50,652 nucleotides of DNA from Candidatus Fermentithermobacillaceae bacterium (lineage in GTDB: Bacteria; Bacillota; Sulfobacillia; Fermentithermobacillales; DUSS01): contig DUSS01000034.1 of the NCBI GenBank assembly GCA_012842495.1, positions 1 to 50,652 on the forward strand. The letters are read 5' to 3'. Shown here one piece after another: positions 25,900 to 32,591 of this stretch; position 1 is the stretch's first letter; every line of letters starts with the position of its first letter. Under the pieces are notes generated by a model. It did not search any database, was not told the origin of the DNA, and worked only from the letters and a program-made list of their open reading frames with translations. The position numbers and the translations under genes are program-made.

Positions 25900-27549
25900 T
25901 TGGCGGCAACCAAACAGAAGATAAAGCTGGTAGTGGCCGGGCTTGGTCCCGGGGCTCCCGAAGAAGTTCCGCCGAGGGTCATTGAGGAGTGCCTGAGAGC
26001 TCGAAAGGTCTTCTTAAGAACTGAGCGGCATCCATCGGTAATAGTCCTCAAGGACCACGGGGTTTCATACATAAGCTTTGACTTCCTCTACGAAACCGCG
26101 CCCGACTTTTCCACTCTTTATTCCAGGATGGCCCAGGAGGTCTTGTCGGCGGCGGAGGAAGGGCCCGGGTCCGTGGTATATCTTGTTCCGGGCAATCCTC
26201 TGGTAGCCGAACGATCCGTGGAAATCCTGTTGGAGAAGGCCGGGTCCACCGCGGAGGTCATAGGTGCCCGCAGTTTTGCGGAGGTTGTTCTTGAAGCCGC
26301 CAGGGTGCCGGCTCCTTCGGGGTACGTGGTGCTGGACGCATACGAAGTTTCCCAACAAAAGCATCCGCCCTACTACGCCCCGGATGTTCCTCACGTCATA
26401 GGCCAGGTGCACGATAAGATCACGGCCTCGTGGGTTAAGCTCTACCTGATGGAGTTCCTCCCTCCCTCGGCGAGGGTGTTCGTGGTTAAAAGCGCCGGGA
26501 TCAAAGGCAGTCAGAGCGTCAGGGAAGTCCAGATTTCTTCTCTCGACATGGTTGAAGACATCGACCATCTAACGGCGGTGGTCGTACCCGCCGCGCCCGC
26601 GGAAGACCGGGCTACATCGCTCGGTACATGGCTGGAACTCCTCTCCGTCGTGGCGGAGCTCAGAAGCGAGCACGGCTGTCCCTGGGACAGAGAACAGACC
26701 CACGAAAGCTTGATACCCTTTGCCTTGGAGGAAGCATACGAGCTCGCTGCCGCGATTTTGTCGGGGAGAACCGATGAGATCGTCGAAGAGCTGGGAGATC
26801 TTCTGCTTCAAATCGTCCTCCACATACAAATCGGGCGGGAGCAGGGGAGGTTCAGCGAAAGGGATGTGATATCGGGGATCATCCGAAAACTCATATTCCG
26901 GCATCCGCATGTCTTCGGGCACGAGACCATCTCCGCGCCGGAAGACGTGGTAAGGCGTTGGGAGCAAATTAAAAGACAGGAAAAACACGGAGATCAGCCG
27001 GGTTCTCTCATGGACTCCGTCGGAGGAGGTCTCCCATCGCTGCTTATGGCGCAAAAGCAGCAGGTCCTTGCAGCTTCTGTTGGGTTTGACTGGGAACGTC
27101 CCGAAGAGGTTCTGGAAAAAGTGAAAGAGGAGATCGGGGAACTGGAAAAGGCGATGAAGGAGGGGTCGCAAACTTCCATTGGGGAGGAAATCGGCGACGT
27201 GCTTTACGCTGTGGTGAATCTTTCGCGCCACTTGGGGCAGGATGCGGAAACGTGTCTTAGGCGCAGTGTGGATAAGTTTTCTGCTCGATTCAAGGCTATG
27301 GAGGAACAGGCTCGCGCCGCCGGTGTAAAGCTGGAGGACCTGGACCAAAAGACGCTCGACGACTTATGGAATGCTGCGAAATCGTGGAAAGATCTAGACC
27401 AGAAGAGTGATTCTGAAGGAGGCGGACAGATTGAACAAGAGCGAGCTGGTCGGGCGCGTGGCCGAGGTTGCCGGTTTGACCAAGAAAGACACGGAGAAAG
27501 TGATAAACGCCTTTGTCGACGTCGTCCAGGAAGCGTTGGCCAAAGGTGA
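25900..27549 (+). CDS. mazG: MazG-family nucleotide pyrophosphohydrolase fused to a methylase-like domain (YabN)
   Basis: Two parts: an N-terminal tetrapyrrole-methylase-like domain (~1-230; VVAGLGPG, LVPGNPLVAERS) and C-terminal tandem MazG domains (~240-340, 375-485; HGCPWDREQTHESL, EEAYEL, EELGDLLLQI) that hydrolyse nucleoside triphosphates. Family members end near DDLWNAAKSW (~residue 495). Here the frame stays open for ~50 more residues, an Arg/Glu-rich tail encoded by the start of hup in another frame. TTG 25900 or GTG 25891 are possible starts. See the overlap finding. Confidence 0.92.
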   Translation: MAATKQKIKLVVAGLGPGAPEEVPPRVIEECLRARKVFLRTERHPSVIVLKDHGVSYISFDFLYETAPDFSTLYSRMAQEVLSAAEEGPGSVVYLVPGNPLVAERSVEILLEKAGSTAEVIGARSFAEVVLEAARVPAPSGYVVLDAYEVSQQKHPPYYAPDVPHVIGQVHDKITASWVKLYLMEFLPPSARVFVVKSAGIKGSQSVREVQISSLDMVEDIDHLTAVVVPAAPAEDRATSLGTWLELLSVVAELRSEHGCPWDREQTHESLIPFALEEAYELAAAILSGRTDEIVEELGDLLLQIVLHIQIGREQGRFSERDVISGIIRKLIFRHPHVFGHETISAPEDVVRRWEQIKRQEKHGDQPGSLMDSVGGGLPSLLMAQKQQVLAASVGFDWERPEEVLEKVKEEIGELEKAMKEGSQTSIGEEIGDVLYAVVNLSRHLGQDAETCLRRSVDKFSARFKAMEEQARAAGVKLEDLDQKTLDDLWNAAKSWKDLDQKSDSEGGGQIEQERAGRARGRGCRFDQERHGESDKRLCRRRPGSVGQR

Positions 27550-27733
27550 GTCCGTAGGTATCCTGGGTTTTGGTACTTTCCTGGTCCGGGATAGGGCGGC
27601 CAGGGAAGGTATGAATCCGCGTACGCGTCAACCCATTCAGATTCCCGCCACAAAAGTGCCTGTCTTTCGCCCCGGTAGGAACCTCAGGCTTGCGGTGGGA
27701 GGAGGAGAGACGGGAGAGGACGACGAGCAATAG
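27431..27733 (+). CDS. hup: HU-family DNA-binding protein
   Basis: 100 residues of the histone-like HU/IHF fold: LNKSELVGRVAEVAGLTKKD, the GFGTFLVRDRAAREGMNPRT arm base and IPATKVPVFRPGRNLR. The ~10 residues after it (GGGETGEDDEQ) are an acidic tail longer than the usual 90-92-residue HU. TTG 27431 has GAAGGAGG 7 bases before it, so I do not use the upstream open frame. The first 119 bases overlap the mazG 3' end in another frame. HU compacts and bends DNA. Confidence 0.94.
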   Translation: MNKSELVGRVAEVAGLTKKDTEKVINAFVDVVQEALAKGESVGILGFGTFLVRDRAAREGMNPRTRQPIQIPATKVPVFRPGRNLRLAVGGGETGEDDEQ

Positions 27734-27868
27734 CTCACCCTGTTGGAAGTTCTGGGGATTGCCGGGCGCGTTCTGGTCTGCGCACCGGCCCAGGCTGTGG
27801 GGAGGCTCCGGGCAGGGAGTACCGACGCGGAGGCGGGAGATTTGTGAGGGGAAACCGGAGGAGATAGA

Positions 27869-28105
27869 GTGAGGCTTGACAAGTTCTTGCAGGTATCACG
27901 GCTGATCCGCAGAAGAACCGTGGCGCAGGAGTTCTGCCAATCCGGGAAGATACGTCAAAACGGCAGGGTATCTAAGCCAGGCGCAAGGGTGAATCCCGGG
28001 GATGTACTGGAAATCGATTTCGGGTGGAAAGTCACGCGTGTCCGGGTCTTAACCGTTGAGCACCTCGGCACCGAGAAGATGTACGAGGAACTTACTTCTT
28101 CGTGA
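27869..28105 (+). CDS. rqcP: RqcP (YabO), S4-domain ribosome quality control factor
   Basis: 78 residues, essentially one S4 RNA-binding domain: MRLDKFLQVSRLIRRRTVAQ, then GKIRQNGRV, KPGARVNPGD. RqcP works with RqcH to add C-terminal alanine tails to nascent chains on obstructed 50S subunits. GTG 27869 has GGAGGAGA upstream. The 135-base gap after hup holds no gene I can support. The last 14 bases overlap the end of the converging divIC gene. Confidence 0.94.
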   Translation: MRLDKFLQVSRLIRRRTVAQEFCQSGKIRQNGRVSKPGARVNPGDVLEIDFGWKVTRVRVLTVEHLGTEKMYEELTSS

Positions 28106-28703
28106 TTCCGCTCGGTCCTGTACCAGGGTTCTGGTCCGTCGTGTCTCCGCCTGCCGTCCTTGGGTCCGTGAGAATATACTGTACCTCCCCGGGTTTGACG
28201 AGACCTAGTTTCTCCCGGGCCACCTTTTCAATGTACTGATCCGAGCGAAGCATGTTGATCTGGTCTCTCAGGTTATCGTTAGCCTGCGTATAGTATTGGA
28301 TCTCCTTCTCTAAGGCCTCGATGTACTTCTCCAGCTGCCTCACCTGCGATTGTCTTACGAAAAAAGTAATACCAAGCATCAACGCCAAAGCCAGTCCCAC
28401 GAATCCGCCCAGGCCAAAGCGCCGCTTCCGGGGCCTACCCCTGTCCCGCACGCCAGGTCTTCTGCCGGAAGATGAGGTGCTGGCGCCGGATACCACAGAA
28501 TGAACCGGGTCCGGTTCCCCGATGCTCGCCTGCTGTCCCCCCAAAAACGAGGTACCGGACGGCGTCACGCCCGCGGTGGAAGGTGAGAGGCGCATCCCTG
28601 AGGACCAGGTCTTGGAGACGCACGTTTCGGCCGGGTACGGCCTGAACCTGCGGTCGGCTCGCCGCCTGCTCTTACTCGCCGGCACCCTTGTCCGGTTCAG
28701 CAT
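28092..28703 (-). CDS. divIC: DivIC/FtsB-family septum formation initiator
   Basis: 203-residue bitopic membrane protein. Order: a long Pro/Ser/Gly-rich, probably disordered cytoplasmic N-terminus (~1-90), a basic stretch (RDRGRPRKRRFG), one membrane helix (GFVGLALALMLGITFFV), then an extracytoplasmic coiled coil (LEKYIEALEKEIQYY, LRDQINMLRSD) and the family end YIEKVAREKLGLVKPGE. DivIC binds FtsL and stabilises the divisome. ATG 28703 with GAGGAGG upstream is preferred; the frame is open to 28733. It overlaps the upstream HTH gene by 32 bases. It lies on the opposite strand to its B. subtilis-like neighbours. Confidence 0.9.
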   Translation of the reverse strand: MLNRTRVPASKSRRRADRRFRPYPAETCVSKTWSSGMRLSPSTAGVTPSGTSFLGGQQASIGEPDPVHSVVSGASTSSSGRRPGVRDRGRPRKRRFGLGGFVGLALALMLGITFFVRQSQVRQLEKYIEALEKEIQYYTQANDNLRDQINMLRSDQYIEKVAREKLGLVKPGEVQYILTDPRTAGGDTTDQNPGTGPSGITKK

Positions 28704-28935
28704 CTTCTCCAGCCTCCTCTCCCGGGCCACCAAATATGTTCAAAGGATCTCCCGAAATGACTATGACAACCTGGTAGCCCTTGGCCTTCGCCCTGTTGTA
28801 CAGCGTGGCAACGGTCGCAGGGCTTAAACCAAGGCGATCTGCTATGGCCTGAGATGAGTAGCCCATCTCTTTTAGGACTACCACCTGACGCTCCCGGTAG
28901 CTCAGCCTTTCGGCCCCTCTGATTTCTATCTGCAC
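28672..28935 (-). CDS. Small helix-turn-helix protein (LuxR / sigma region 4-like)
   Basis: 87 residues. Positions ~12-50 (LSYRERQVVVLKEMGYSSQ, then AIADRLGLSPATVATLYNRA) look like a LuxR-type or sigma-region-4 helix-turn-helix; the rest is a short strand (KGYQVVIVI) and an acidic tail. There is no receiver or other sigma domain, so it is a stand-alone DNA-binding module. The GTG start has GGGGGATGA ~11 bases upstream. It sits between yabQ and divIC, where B. subtilis has nothing, and overlaps divIC, which implies co-expression. Upstream DNA carries DnaA-box-like repeats. Function unknown. Confidence 0.75.
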   Translation of the reverse strand: MQIEIRGAERLSYRERQVVVLKEMGYSSQAIADRLGLSPATVATLYNRAKAKGYQVVIVISGDPLNIFGGPGEEAGEDAEPDKGAGE

Positions 28936-28956
28936 GAGAAAGTTTCATCCCCCGGG

Positions 28957-28999
28957 ATATCCACAAATTATGCACAAACTGTGGACAGATTGTGTACAA
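28957..28999 (-). promoter_or_regulatory. Cluster of DnaA-box-like 9-mers upstream of the HTH gene
   Basis: Within 43 bases there are ATATCCACA (28957-28965) and TTATGCACA (28968-28976, fits TTATNCACA exactly) on the plus strand, then TGTGGACAG (28980-28988) and TGTGTACAA (28991-28999), which read as CTGTCCACA and TTGTACACA on the minus strand. Two direct copies face two inverted copies. They lie between a possible promoter and the HTH start, where a bound protein would block transcription. Alternatively they form the operator of the HTH protein itself. Confidence 0.45.
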
Positions 29000-29003
29000 G
29001 CTT

Positions 29004-29032
29004 ATTCTACACGACCGGAAACAATCCTTCCA
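29004..29032 (-). promoter_or_regulatory. Possible promoter for the HTH-divIC pair
   Basis: On the minus strand TAGAAT (29004-29009, 5 of 6) has TGGAAG (29027-29032, weak -35) exactly 17 bases upstream. It would make HTH-divIC independent of yabP-yabQ, which fits the 195-base gap after yabQ. Confidence 0.33.
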
Positions 29033-29130
29033 GTGAGCTGGCAGAAAGTCACCTGCTGAGACTTGAGACGGGTGGGATATACTTGCCGTGCAGTTTCCCG
29101 AGCTACGGGTGTCTCAACGACTGAGGTCGC

Positions 29131-29556
29131 CTAGCCGGGCGGCGCAAACCGGGAGGTCAACTTCTTTACGAGTGTGCGGATGTTATTAGCAATACTACCC
29201 AAAGACGATGCGGTGCTTTGATGGACCCACCTGACGGCCCGGGCCGTCAGGCCGAAGATTCCGCGAAACAACCGGGACAGGGGCTTTCCCACGGAGTACT
29301 GAGCTGTGGCGAACCCCGCAGCTAGCCCCACCACTACATAAAGACGCAGCTCGCCTCCATTGATGAAAAAGAGGGAAAACGCCAGTCCGAATAAACTTAA
29401 GCTGGCGATTAGCACGTCAGCAATGGCCTTCATCGTTTTCGGCAGCGGGAAAGTGGCCCGGAGCGCGGTGTATATCTCGAAGACCACCTCGAACGCCGTG
29501 CCCAGGATGAAAAGAGCGCAGAAGCGCCAGAGATGAAGGCCGACAGTTTCAAACAT
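29131..29556 (-). CDS. yabQ: Spore cortex biosynthesis protein YabQ
   Basis: 141 residues with three hydrophobic helices (~10-28, ~45-66, ~72-88) and a basic amphipathic C-terminus, matching YabQ, a membrane protein needed for spore cortex formation in B. subtilis. The HLWRFCALFILGTAFEVVF start is typical. The ATG overlaps the yabP stop by one base (ATGA), so the two are translationally coupled as in B. subtilis. It is on the minus strand, opposite to mazG and yabR. Confidence 0.85.
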   Translation of the reverse strand: MFETVGLHLWRFCALFILGTAFEVVFEIYTALRATFPLPKTMKAIADVLIASLSLFGLAFSLFFINGGELRLYVVVGLAAGFATAQYSVGKPLSRLFRGIFGLTARAVRWVHQSTASSLGSIANNIRTLVKKLTSRFAPPG

Positions 29557-29855
29557 CAGCGGAAGATCCGCGCGAGCAACCCCCGTTCTTTCTGCCGCCT
29601 GTCCCTGGCCCGGTCAACCGGGCTGTACTCCAGGGCGGTAATGAGGCCCTCCAGCTGGAGATCGCCTCGATCCAGGTCTACAGTGGTGATGTGGAAGTCC
29701 TCGCCTTCAATGGTCAACAGTCCGACCTCGGTCTCCAAAGATACCTGGCGTTCGTCGAAACTTACTACATGGACCACGCCTGTGATCCGGAGCTTTTCCC
29801 GGTTGGAAACGGTGAGCTCGTGCAAGGTTTCGCCTCCAATGATCTCGTCAGGCAT
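29556..29855 (-). CDS. yabP: Sporulation protein YabP
   Basis: 99 residues of the YabP/YqfC family: LTVSNREKLRITGVVHVVSF, then FDERQVSLETEVGLLTIEGED and LDRGDLQLEGLI. The family is made in the mother cell; YabP takes part in spore formation, and its biochemical role is unknown. ATG 29855 has GGAGGG ~10 bases upstream. It is the first gene of the inverted yabP-yabQ-HTH-divIC block. Confidence 0.9.
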   Translation of the reverse strand: MPDEIIGGETLHELTVSNREKLRITGVVHVVSFDERQVSLETEVGLLTIEGEDFHITTVDLDRGDLQLEGLITALEYSPVDRARDRRQKERGLLARIFR

Positions 29856-29903
29856 GAGGCATCAACCCTCCGGCGTTTTTCCCGTCACGAAATCGGTCAG
29901 GAG

Positions 29904-29933
29904 ATACTATGCTTGTCGAGCTCACCGGATGAC
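29904..29933 (-). promoter_or_regulatory. Possible sigma-E promoter of yabP
   Basis: On the minus strand CATAGTAT (29904-29911) partly matches the sigma-E -10 CATACAnT. GTCATCC (29927-29933) lies 15 bases upstream as a partial -35. The B. subtilis yabP operon is sigma-E dependent, which supports the reading; sequence agreement alone is modest. Confidence 0.33.
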
Positions 29934-29980
29934 GTCCCTCTTGGGCGGATGGATCGGTACAGTATCTGGAAAATGCGTTC

Positions 29981-30010
29981 TTGACACCAAAAAAAGCGAT
30001 AAGCTATAAT
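29981..30010 (+). promoter_or_regulatory. Consensus sigma-A promoter of yabR
   Basis: TTGACA (29981-29986) and TATAAT (30005-30010), both perfect hexamers, are 18 bases apart. Transcription would start ~40 bases before the yabR ATG. This is the strongest housekeeping promoter in the window and makes yabR independent of the genes to its left. Confidence 0.88.
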
Positions 30011-30056
30011 CCTTTTGCCGGCCATACTGATAAGCATTTGGAGGAATGCGCGCATC

Positions 30057-30449
30057 ATGCCGCTCGAAGTCGGAGCGATAGTAGAAGGCATCGTGACGGG
30101 AATAACGAGTTTCGGTGCGTTCGTCACTCTGCCCGACGGTAAGACGGGGCTCGTACACATCTCCGAGATAGCCGACAGGTACGTGACGGACATCAATCAG
30201 TACCTCAAGAAGAACGACAAGGTGCGAGTTAAAATCCTGTCGATGGAGGCTGGCAAGATAGGGCTCAGTATCAAGCAGGCTGATCCGTCGTACAGGCCGA
30301 GAAGGTCGCCCGAAGAAATGAGGAGGATGAAGGCGAGTTTCGAAGAGAAGCTCCAGCGCTTCCTCAAGGAGAGCGACGAAAGGCAAGCTGACCTTCGTAG
30401 GAGCACTGACTCCAAGCGCGGCGGCAGAGGAACCCGTCGCGACTGGTAA
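30057..30449 (+). CDS. yabR: S1-domain RNA-binding protein (YabR-like)
   Basis: 130 residues. Residues 1-75 are an S1 domain (GAIVEGIVTGITSFGAFVTL, HISEIADRYV, KVRVKILSM, IGLSIKQ); the rest is a basic, charged helical tail. Homologues next to divIC are general RNA-binding proteins of unclear role. ATG 30057 has GGAGG 12 bases upstream, slightly far; the frame is open to 30015. Confidence 0.92.
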   Translation: MPLEVGAIVEGIVTGITSFGAFVTLPDGKTGLVHISEIADRYVTDINQYLKKNDKVRVKILSMEAGKIGLSIKQADPSYRPRRSPEEMRRMKASFEEKLQRFLKESDERQADLRRSTDSKRGGRGTRRDW

Positions 30450-30617
30450 CTCGTGCGGTTTGTGACCGGTGCCTCGGTGCCTGTTATACCCACGAGCGGG
30501 GGGCTGCCAAGACAGTACAGTAACGCAGGGTTGCATTCGCCCCGGGGGCGAAGAGTCCGCCTCCGCCGGCGCTGTTGCGATTCCGGCAGCAAGTAGTCGC
30601 ACGTGAATGTCGTGGTT

Positions 30618-30705
30618 GCCGGGGTGTTGGAACGGTAGACAATGGGGACTTAAAATCCCTTGGGCGGTGACGCCCGTGCGGGTTCGAATCCCGCCCCCGG
30701 CACCA
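30618..30705 (+). tRNA. trnL: tRNA-Leu (UAA)
   Basis: 88 bases with CCA encoded. Acceptor GCCGGGG pairs with CCCCGGC. The anticodon loop CTTAAAA gives anticodon TAA. A long variable arm (GGGCGGTGACGCCC) marks a class II tRNA, and the T arm is GCGGGTTCGAATCCCGC. It stands alone after yabR. Confidence 0.96.
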
Positions 30706-30817
30706 GTTTTTCGCAGCAGTTAGTTCCCCAAGCCGCCAATTCCCCACGGTACCAATTAACCGCCGGTGTCGCTCACCGATATACTGATCCCGCTAGTCTA
30801 TACAAGGATGTCTTGGG

Positions 30818-31411
30818 ATGTCTGGACCTCCCGAGAGGCTCGTGGAAGCCCGTGAGCAAGAAGGTGACCCGGTGAGGTTTCTCGAGGATGCTGTATGGAG
30901 GTACTTCGGTTATCCCAACGCGTTGTGGGCCGAAAAGTGCGCTGTATGCCGGGCTATAGTTGCCCGAACGAGAAAACCAGGACGAGAGTGTATGGATTGC
31001 TGGCACCTGGAGCTCTGGGAGCATGGTCCGCTGATGCAAAGGGTGCTTGGGCGCTACCCGACGTTCGACGAAGCTTGCCTGAACCTTATGGAGAAGGTGC
31101 AACGGGTAGGCGTTTTCCCTTTTGCAAAGGCATCCCGGGGACCAATCAGGGTCATGAAAACCGGAGAACCGCCCGATGGTTATCCCTCAATAGGAACGGA
31201 TCGGGTGTTGGTCCTTTACGCCACATCGGCGGAGGAAAGAGAAACCCTGCGAAAAACCGTTGCCGAGTGGGCGAACACATTACCCGGGGAACGATTCATC
31301 CCGGTTCGTAGGGGATGCTGGGGACTTGAGGATCCGCTGGGCGATTGGCGGAACTGGGAGGCACAGTGGGGCGGAGCTCTGGATCAATCGCCGTCATCAA
31401 ATGTCCTTTAA
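30818..31411 (+). CDS. Unrecognised protein with a CxxC...CxxCxH motif
   Basis: I do not recognise this 197-residue protein. Residues 41-63 hold CAVC, then CMDCWH (Cys41, 44, 58, 61, His63), a likely zinc site. The remainder is soluble, with aromatic-rich stretches (YFGYPNALWAEK; RRGCWGLEDPLGDWRNW). No signal peptide or membrane helix. ATG 30818 has AAGGATG 7 bases before it. The gene converges on the zincin gene and their ends overlap by 15 bases, so neither is a spurious frame extension. A well-formed ribosome site and normal codon use support a real gene. Confidence 0.7.
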   Translation: MSGPPERLVEAREQEGDPVRFLEDAVWRYFGYPNALWAEKCAVCRAIVARTRKPGRECMDCWHLELWEHGPLMQRVLGRYPTFDEACLNLMEKVQRVGVFPFAKASRGPIRVMKTGEPPDGYPSIGTDRVLVLYATSAEERETLRKTVAEWANTLPGERFIPVRRGCWGLEDPLGDWRNWEAQWGGALDQSPSSNVL

Positions 31412-32359
31412 AGGACCTGCTGCTATGTGTTCCAGTTCCTGTCGAACAAGGCGGCGAACCTGCTCGGCGGAGAGGACGGCGACCAGCTTCAAGGGGGAGA
31501 CGCCGGAGGCCGTCGCCACGTCCAGAAATCGTTCCTCAAGCTGCCGGATCACCTGGTGTCCGAGGAAATAGCCTGTCTGGCTTCTACCTTCGATATCGAA
31601 CCAGGACCCGAAAAAGGGCCTCAGATCCTCGTGCTGATCGAGTCTTCTCAGGAACTCCCGCGCCAGTCGCGCTTGGTTTTGCCTGCACCAGGAAACCCAC
31701 TCTCCGTGGTTTTTCGACTCGTGCCAGGTCTCTTTTCCCATTATGAGATGTTCGCATCTCTGGGCGAAACCCTCTGAGTAAAGGGTAAACAACGGGTCCT
31801 GCCCGTCCAATTCGTCATCGGTTAGTTCATCGGCACCGTCCGGGCTCACGCGGGCTCCGTGCTGCGTTGCTTCTCGCAGGATGCGATGTAACACATGGCC
31901 CAACTCGTGGGCGACGAGCCCTGCAATGGAGGACCGGTCGGTAAAACCGCATTCTGCTACGTTTTCGAGGCCGAATAGGACGGCGGTTTTTCCCTTGTAA
32001 CGGCAGACCCAGCCAGCTCCGCACCCCAGCCCCACGTAAATGACCGTCAGGAGATCCTGTGTCATCCCTAGTCTTGTACCGGCCAAATCATACACGCGCG
32101 GGAGCTCAACCACGAGGTTTTCATGAGCTTGGATAATCGAAGGCATTCTTCGGGCCAGGTACGGGAAGACCCTGGTTCGAGCTACGTCGAGCCAATCTAC
32201 GCCCTGCTTGCGATAGTCCTCGATTTGAAGGAAGCGAAGCTCCGGCCAGTTGGCCATATACTCGTCGGACCATAGTCGTATTTGCTCCTCCAGGGCTAGG
32301 TCCTTCGACCTTTCCCAAAGCTCAAGGAAAGCAGGGAACGTATCAATTATTTCCAGCAT
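31397..32359 (-). CDS. Putative zinc metallopeptidase (zincin, HELGH)
   Basis: 320 residues. HELGH (151-155) is a classical zinc site, and Glu196 in SEGFAQRCEH is a plausible third ligand, the gluzincin arrangement. No signal peptide or membrane helix, so cytoplasmic. It resembles predicted Zn-dependent proteases with an LVAHELGHVLHR helix (DUF2268-like), but I cannot assign the family firmly. ATG 32359 has AGGTGA ~10 bases upstream. It lies back to back with pepF and tail to tail with the unknown Cys/His protein. Confidence 0.75.
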   Translation of the reverse strand: MLEIIDTFPAFLELWERSKDLALEEQIRLWSDEYMANWPELRFLQIEDYRKQGVDWLDVARTRVFPYLARRMPSIIQAHENLVVELPRVYDLAGTRLGMTQDLLTVIYVGLGCGAGWVCRYKGKTAVLFGLENVAECGFTDRSSIAGLVAHELGHVLHRILREATQHGARVSPDGADELTDDELDGQDPLFTLYSEGFAQRCEHLIMGKETWHESKNHGEWVSWCRQNQARLAREFLRRLDQHEDLRPFFGSWFDIEGRSQTGYFLGHQVIRQLEERFLDVATASGVSPLKLVAVLSAEQVRRLVRQELEHIAAGPLKDI

Positions 32360-32591
32360 TAGAATCAGTCACCTACTACCTGCTGTGTTTACCTGACATG
32401 GCCTCAGACCGGTCTCGGGCTAAGTCTAACACCCGAATCGCCCGCAGGGTACTCCCGAGAACGGGAATAAGCTGCACCAGCTGTGCTCGACACAGGCAGG
32501 AGCAGGAGAACGGTGCGCTGATGTACGAAGGCCGGCGTACCAGCAGGTGAAGACCCTTCGGGTTTAGAAATAACAAAATAAAGAGGTGATT

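Noticed and set aside
27734-27868. Small gene between hup and rqcP
   Set aside because: The only frame of note has an implausible composition and continues from inside hup; the gap shows no ribosome site except that of rqcP.
29922-30602. 226-residue minus-strand frame covering yabR and its promoter
   Set aside because: It would run through the yabR S1 domain and a perfect sigma-A promoter; composition is not protein-like.
31345-31746. Plus-strand frames inside the zincin gene
   Set aside because: They are shadows of the minus-strand protease, with low-complexity Arg-rich products.
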